A stretch of DNA of 6,667 bases from Zoogloea sp. GTDB taxonomy: Bacteria; Pseudomonadota; Gammaproteobacteria; Burkholderiales; Rhodocyclaceae. The stretch's first letter is position 1. Each line of letters starts with the position of its first letter. The DNA is taken from contig JAEUNV010000381.1 in NCBI GenBank assembly GCA_016790385.1, positions 1 through 6,667 of the forward strand. The letters run 5' to 3'. This document shows, in pieces, positions 6,514 through 6,667 of this stretch. Position numbers and translations under genes: made by a program. Under the pieces are notes generated by a model that was given only the letters and a program-made list of their open reading frames with translations, had not been told where the DNA came from and searched no databases.

Positions 6514-6568
6514 CAGCGCCGATTTGAACCCTTCAGCTTGCGGGCGCTTTAAAAGTACGGCTAAAGCG
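6514..6568 (+). ncRNA. SAM-II riboswitch (S-adenosylmethionine aptamer, metA/SAM-alpha type)
   Basis: The segment matches the H-type pseudoknot of SAM-II. The P1 stem is AGCGCC (6515-6520) with GGCGCT (6543-6548), six perfect pairs. The 5' loop carries the conserved GATTTGAAC (6521-6529). The pseudoknot strand CTTCAGC (6531-6537) pairs with GCTAAAG (6560-6566), with one C/A mismatch; the GCTAAA element and the TTGCG before the second P1 strand are hallmarks of the class. The linker 6549-6559 is A-rich, as in known members. SAM-II typically controls methionine genes such as metA/metX by switching them off when SAM binds. It sits upstream of a MetX-like start. In many SAM-II leaders the 3' strand lies near the ribosome-binding site; here the start codon is over 60 nt away and a terminator intervenes. 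The class was recognised by eye, not with a covariance model. Confidence 0.85.
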
Positions 6569-6573
6569 ACGGC

Positions 6574-6608
6574 AGCCCAGTCCGCGACCGTTCGCCGGCT
6601 GGGTTTTT
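6574..6608 (+). terminator. Intrinsic terminator between the SAM-II aptamer and metX
   Basis: CCCAGTC (6576-6582) pairs with GGCTGGG (6597-6603), including one G-U pair. After a C/C mismatch the helix continues with GCGA (6584-6587) and TCGC (6592-6595) around a CCGT loop. Five T follow directly (6604-6608), with another T4 at 6611-6614. It lies just upstream of the coding start, so it would act as an attenuator of metX rather than as an end-of-operon terminator. A clear antiterminator pairing with the aptamer was not found by eye. Confidence 0.8.
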
Positions 6609-6629
6609 CGTTTTCGGGACGAAACTGAG

Positions 6630-6667
6630 ATGAAAGAACAACAATCCGTCGGAATCGTGGTGCCGCA
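6630..6667 (+). CDS. metX: Start of probable homoserine O-acyltransferase MetX (3'-truncated by window edge)
   Basis: Only 12 full codons are visible: MKEQQSVGIVVP. The 'SVGIVVP' start is what I recall for betaproteobacterial MetX proteins, alpha/beta-hydrolase-fold enzymes that acylate homoserine in methionine synthesis. The SAM-II riboswitch upstream supports this independently, since that class mainly precedes metA/metX-type genes. No catalytic residues are within the window. The ATG at 6630 has only a weak upstream GGGA. The gene call rests on context and a short N-terminus, so other SAM-regulated methionine genes remain possible. Confidence 0.65.
   Translation, partial: MKEQQSVGIVVP

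Noticed and set aside
6507..6580. An antiterminator pairing between the SAM-II region and the terminator's 5' arm
   Set aside because: Only short matches of 4-5 bases (for example GGCT with AGCC) were found by eye, which is too weak to claim.

Overview
This is a GC-rich, gene-dense chromosomal window of ordinary core metabolism, with every supported gene on the + strand. The gene set suggests a betaproteobacterium, most likely Rhodocyclales (Thauera/Azoarcus-like). The pointers are a GshA of the Acidithiobacillus-type family rather than the E. coli type, a stand-alone EIIA-Man/HPr/EI set without a sugar permease, and a MetX-like N-terminus ('QQSVGIVVP'). The taxon is inferred from memory of gene order and protein style; no search was run.

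Layout: bases 2-463 hold the C-terminal end of a larger protein cut by the window edge, resembling the tail of an N6-adenine DNA methyltransferase. A 135-bp gap follows. Next is a tight unit gshA (599-1900), gshB (1910-2851) and apbE (2842-3888), with a 9-nt gap and then a 10-nt overlap. After a 76-bp gap carrying a candidate promoter come the phosphotransferase genes: EIIA-Man (3965-4348), ptsH/HPr (4428-4697) and ptsI/EI (4735-6456). The last 211 bp hold a regulatory region. It has a candidate promoter with an overlapping dyad, a SAM-II riboswitch (about 6514-6568), an intrinsic terminator (6574-6608) and the first 12 codons of a probable metX (from 6630).

How the genes work together: GshA and GshB make glutathione from glutamate, cysteine and glycine. 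ApbE is an exported lipoprotein that attaches FMN to extracytoplasmic redox proteins. EI, HPr and EIIA form a phosphorelay (PEP to EI His195, HPr His15, EIIA His9) that, lacking EIIB/C/D here, is probably regulatory rather than transport-related. The riboswitch would let S-adenosylmethionine shut off the methionine-biosynthesis gene that follows.

The least ordinary signals are the SAM-II aptamer coupled to a separate terminator, a promoter placed so that the EIIA mRNA would be leaderless, a hairpin burying the ptsI ribosome-binding site, and a lysine in ApbE where the family's Mg2+-binding threonine is expected. No mobile element, CRISPR array, tRNA or rRNA was seen, and nothing here looks like an undescribed defence or mobile system.
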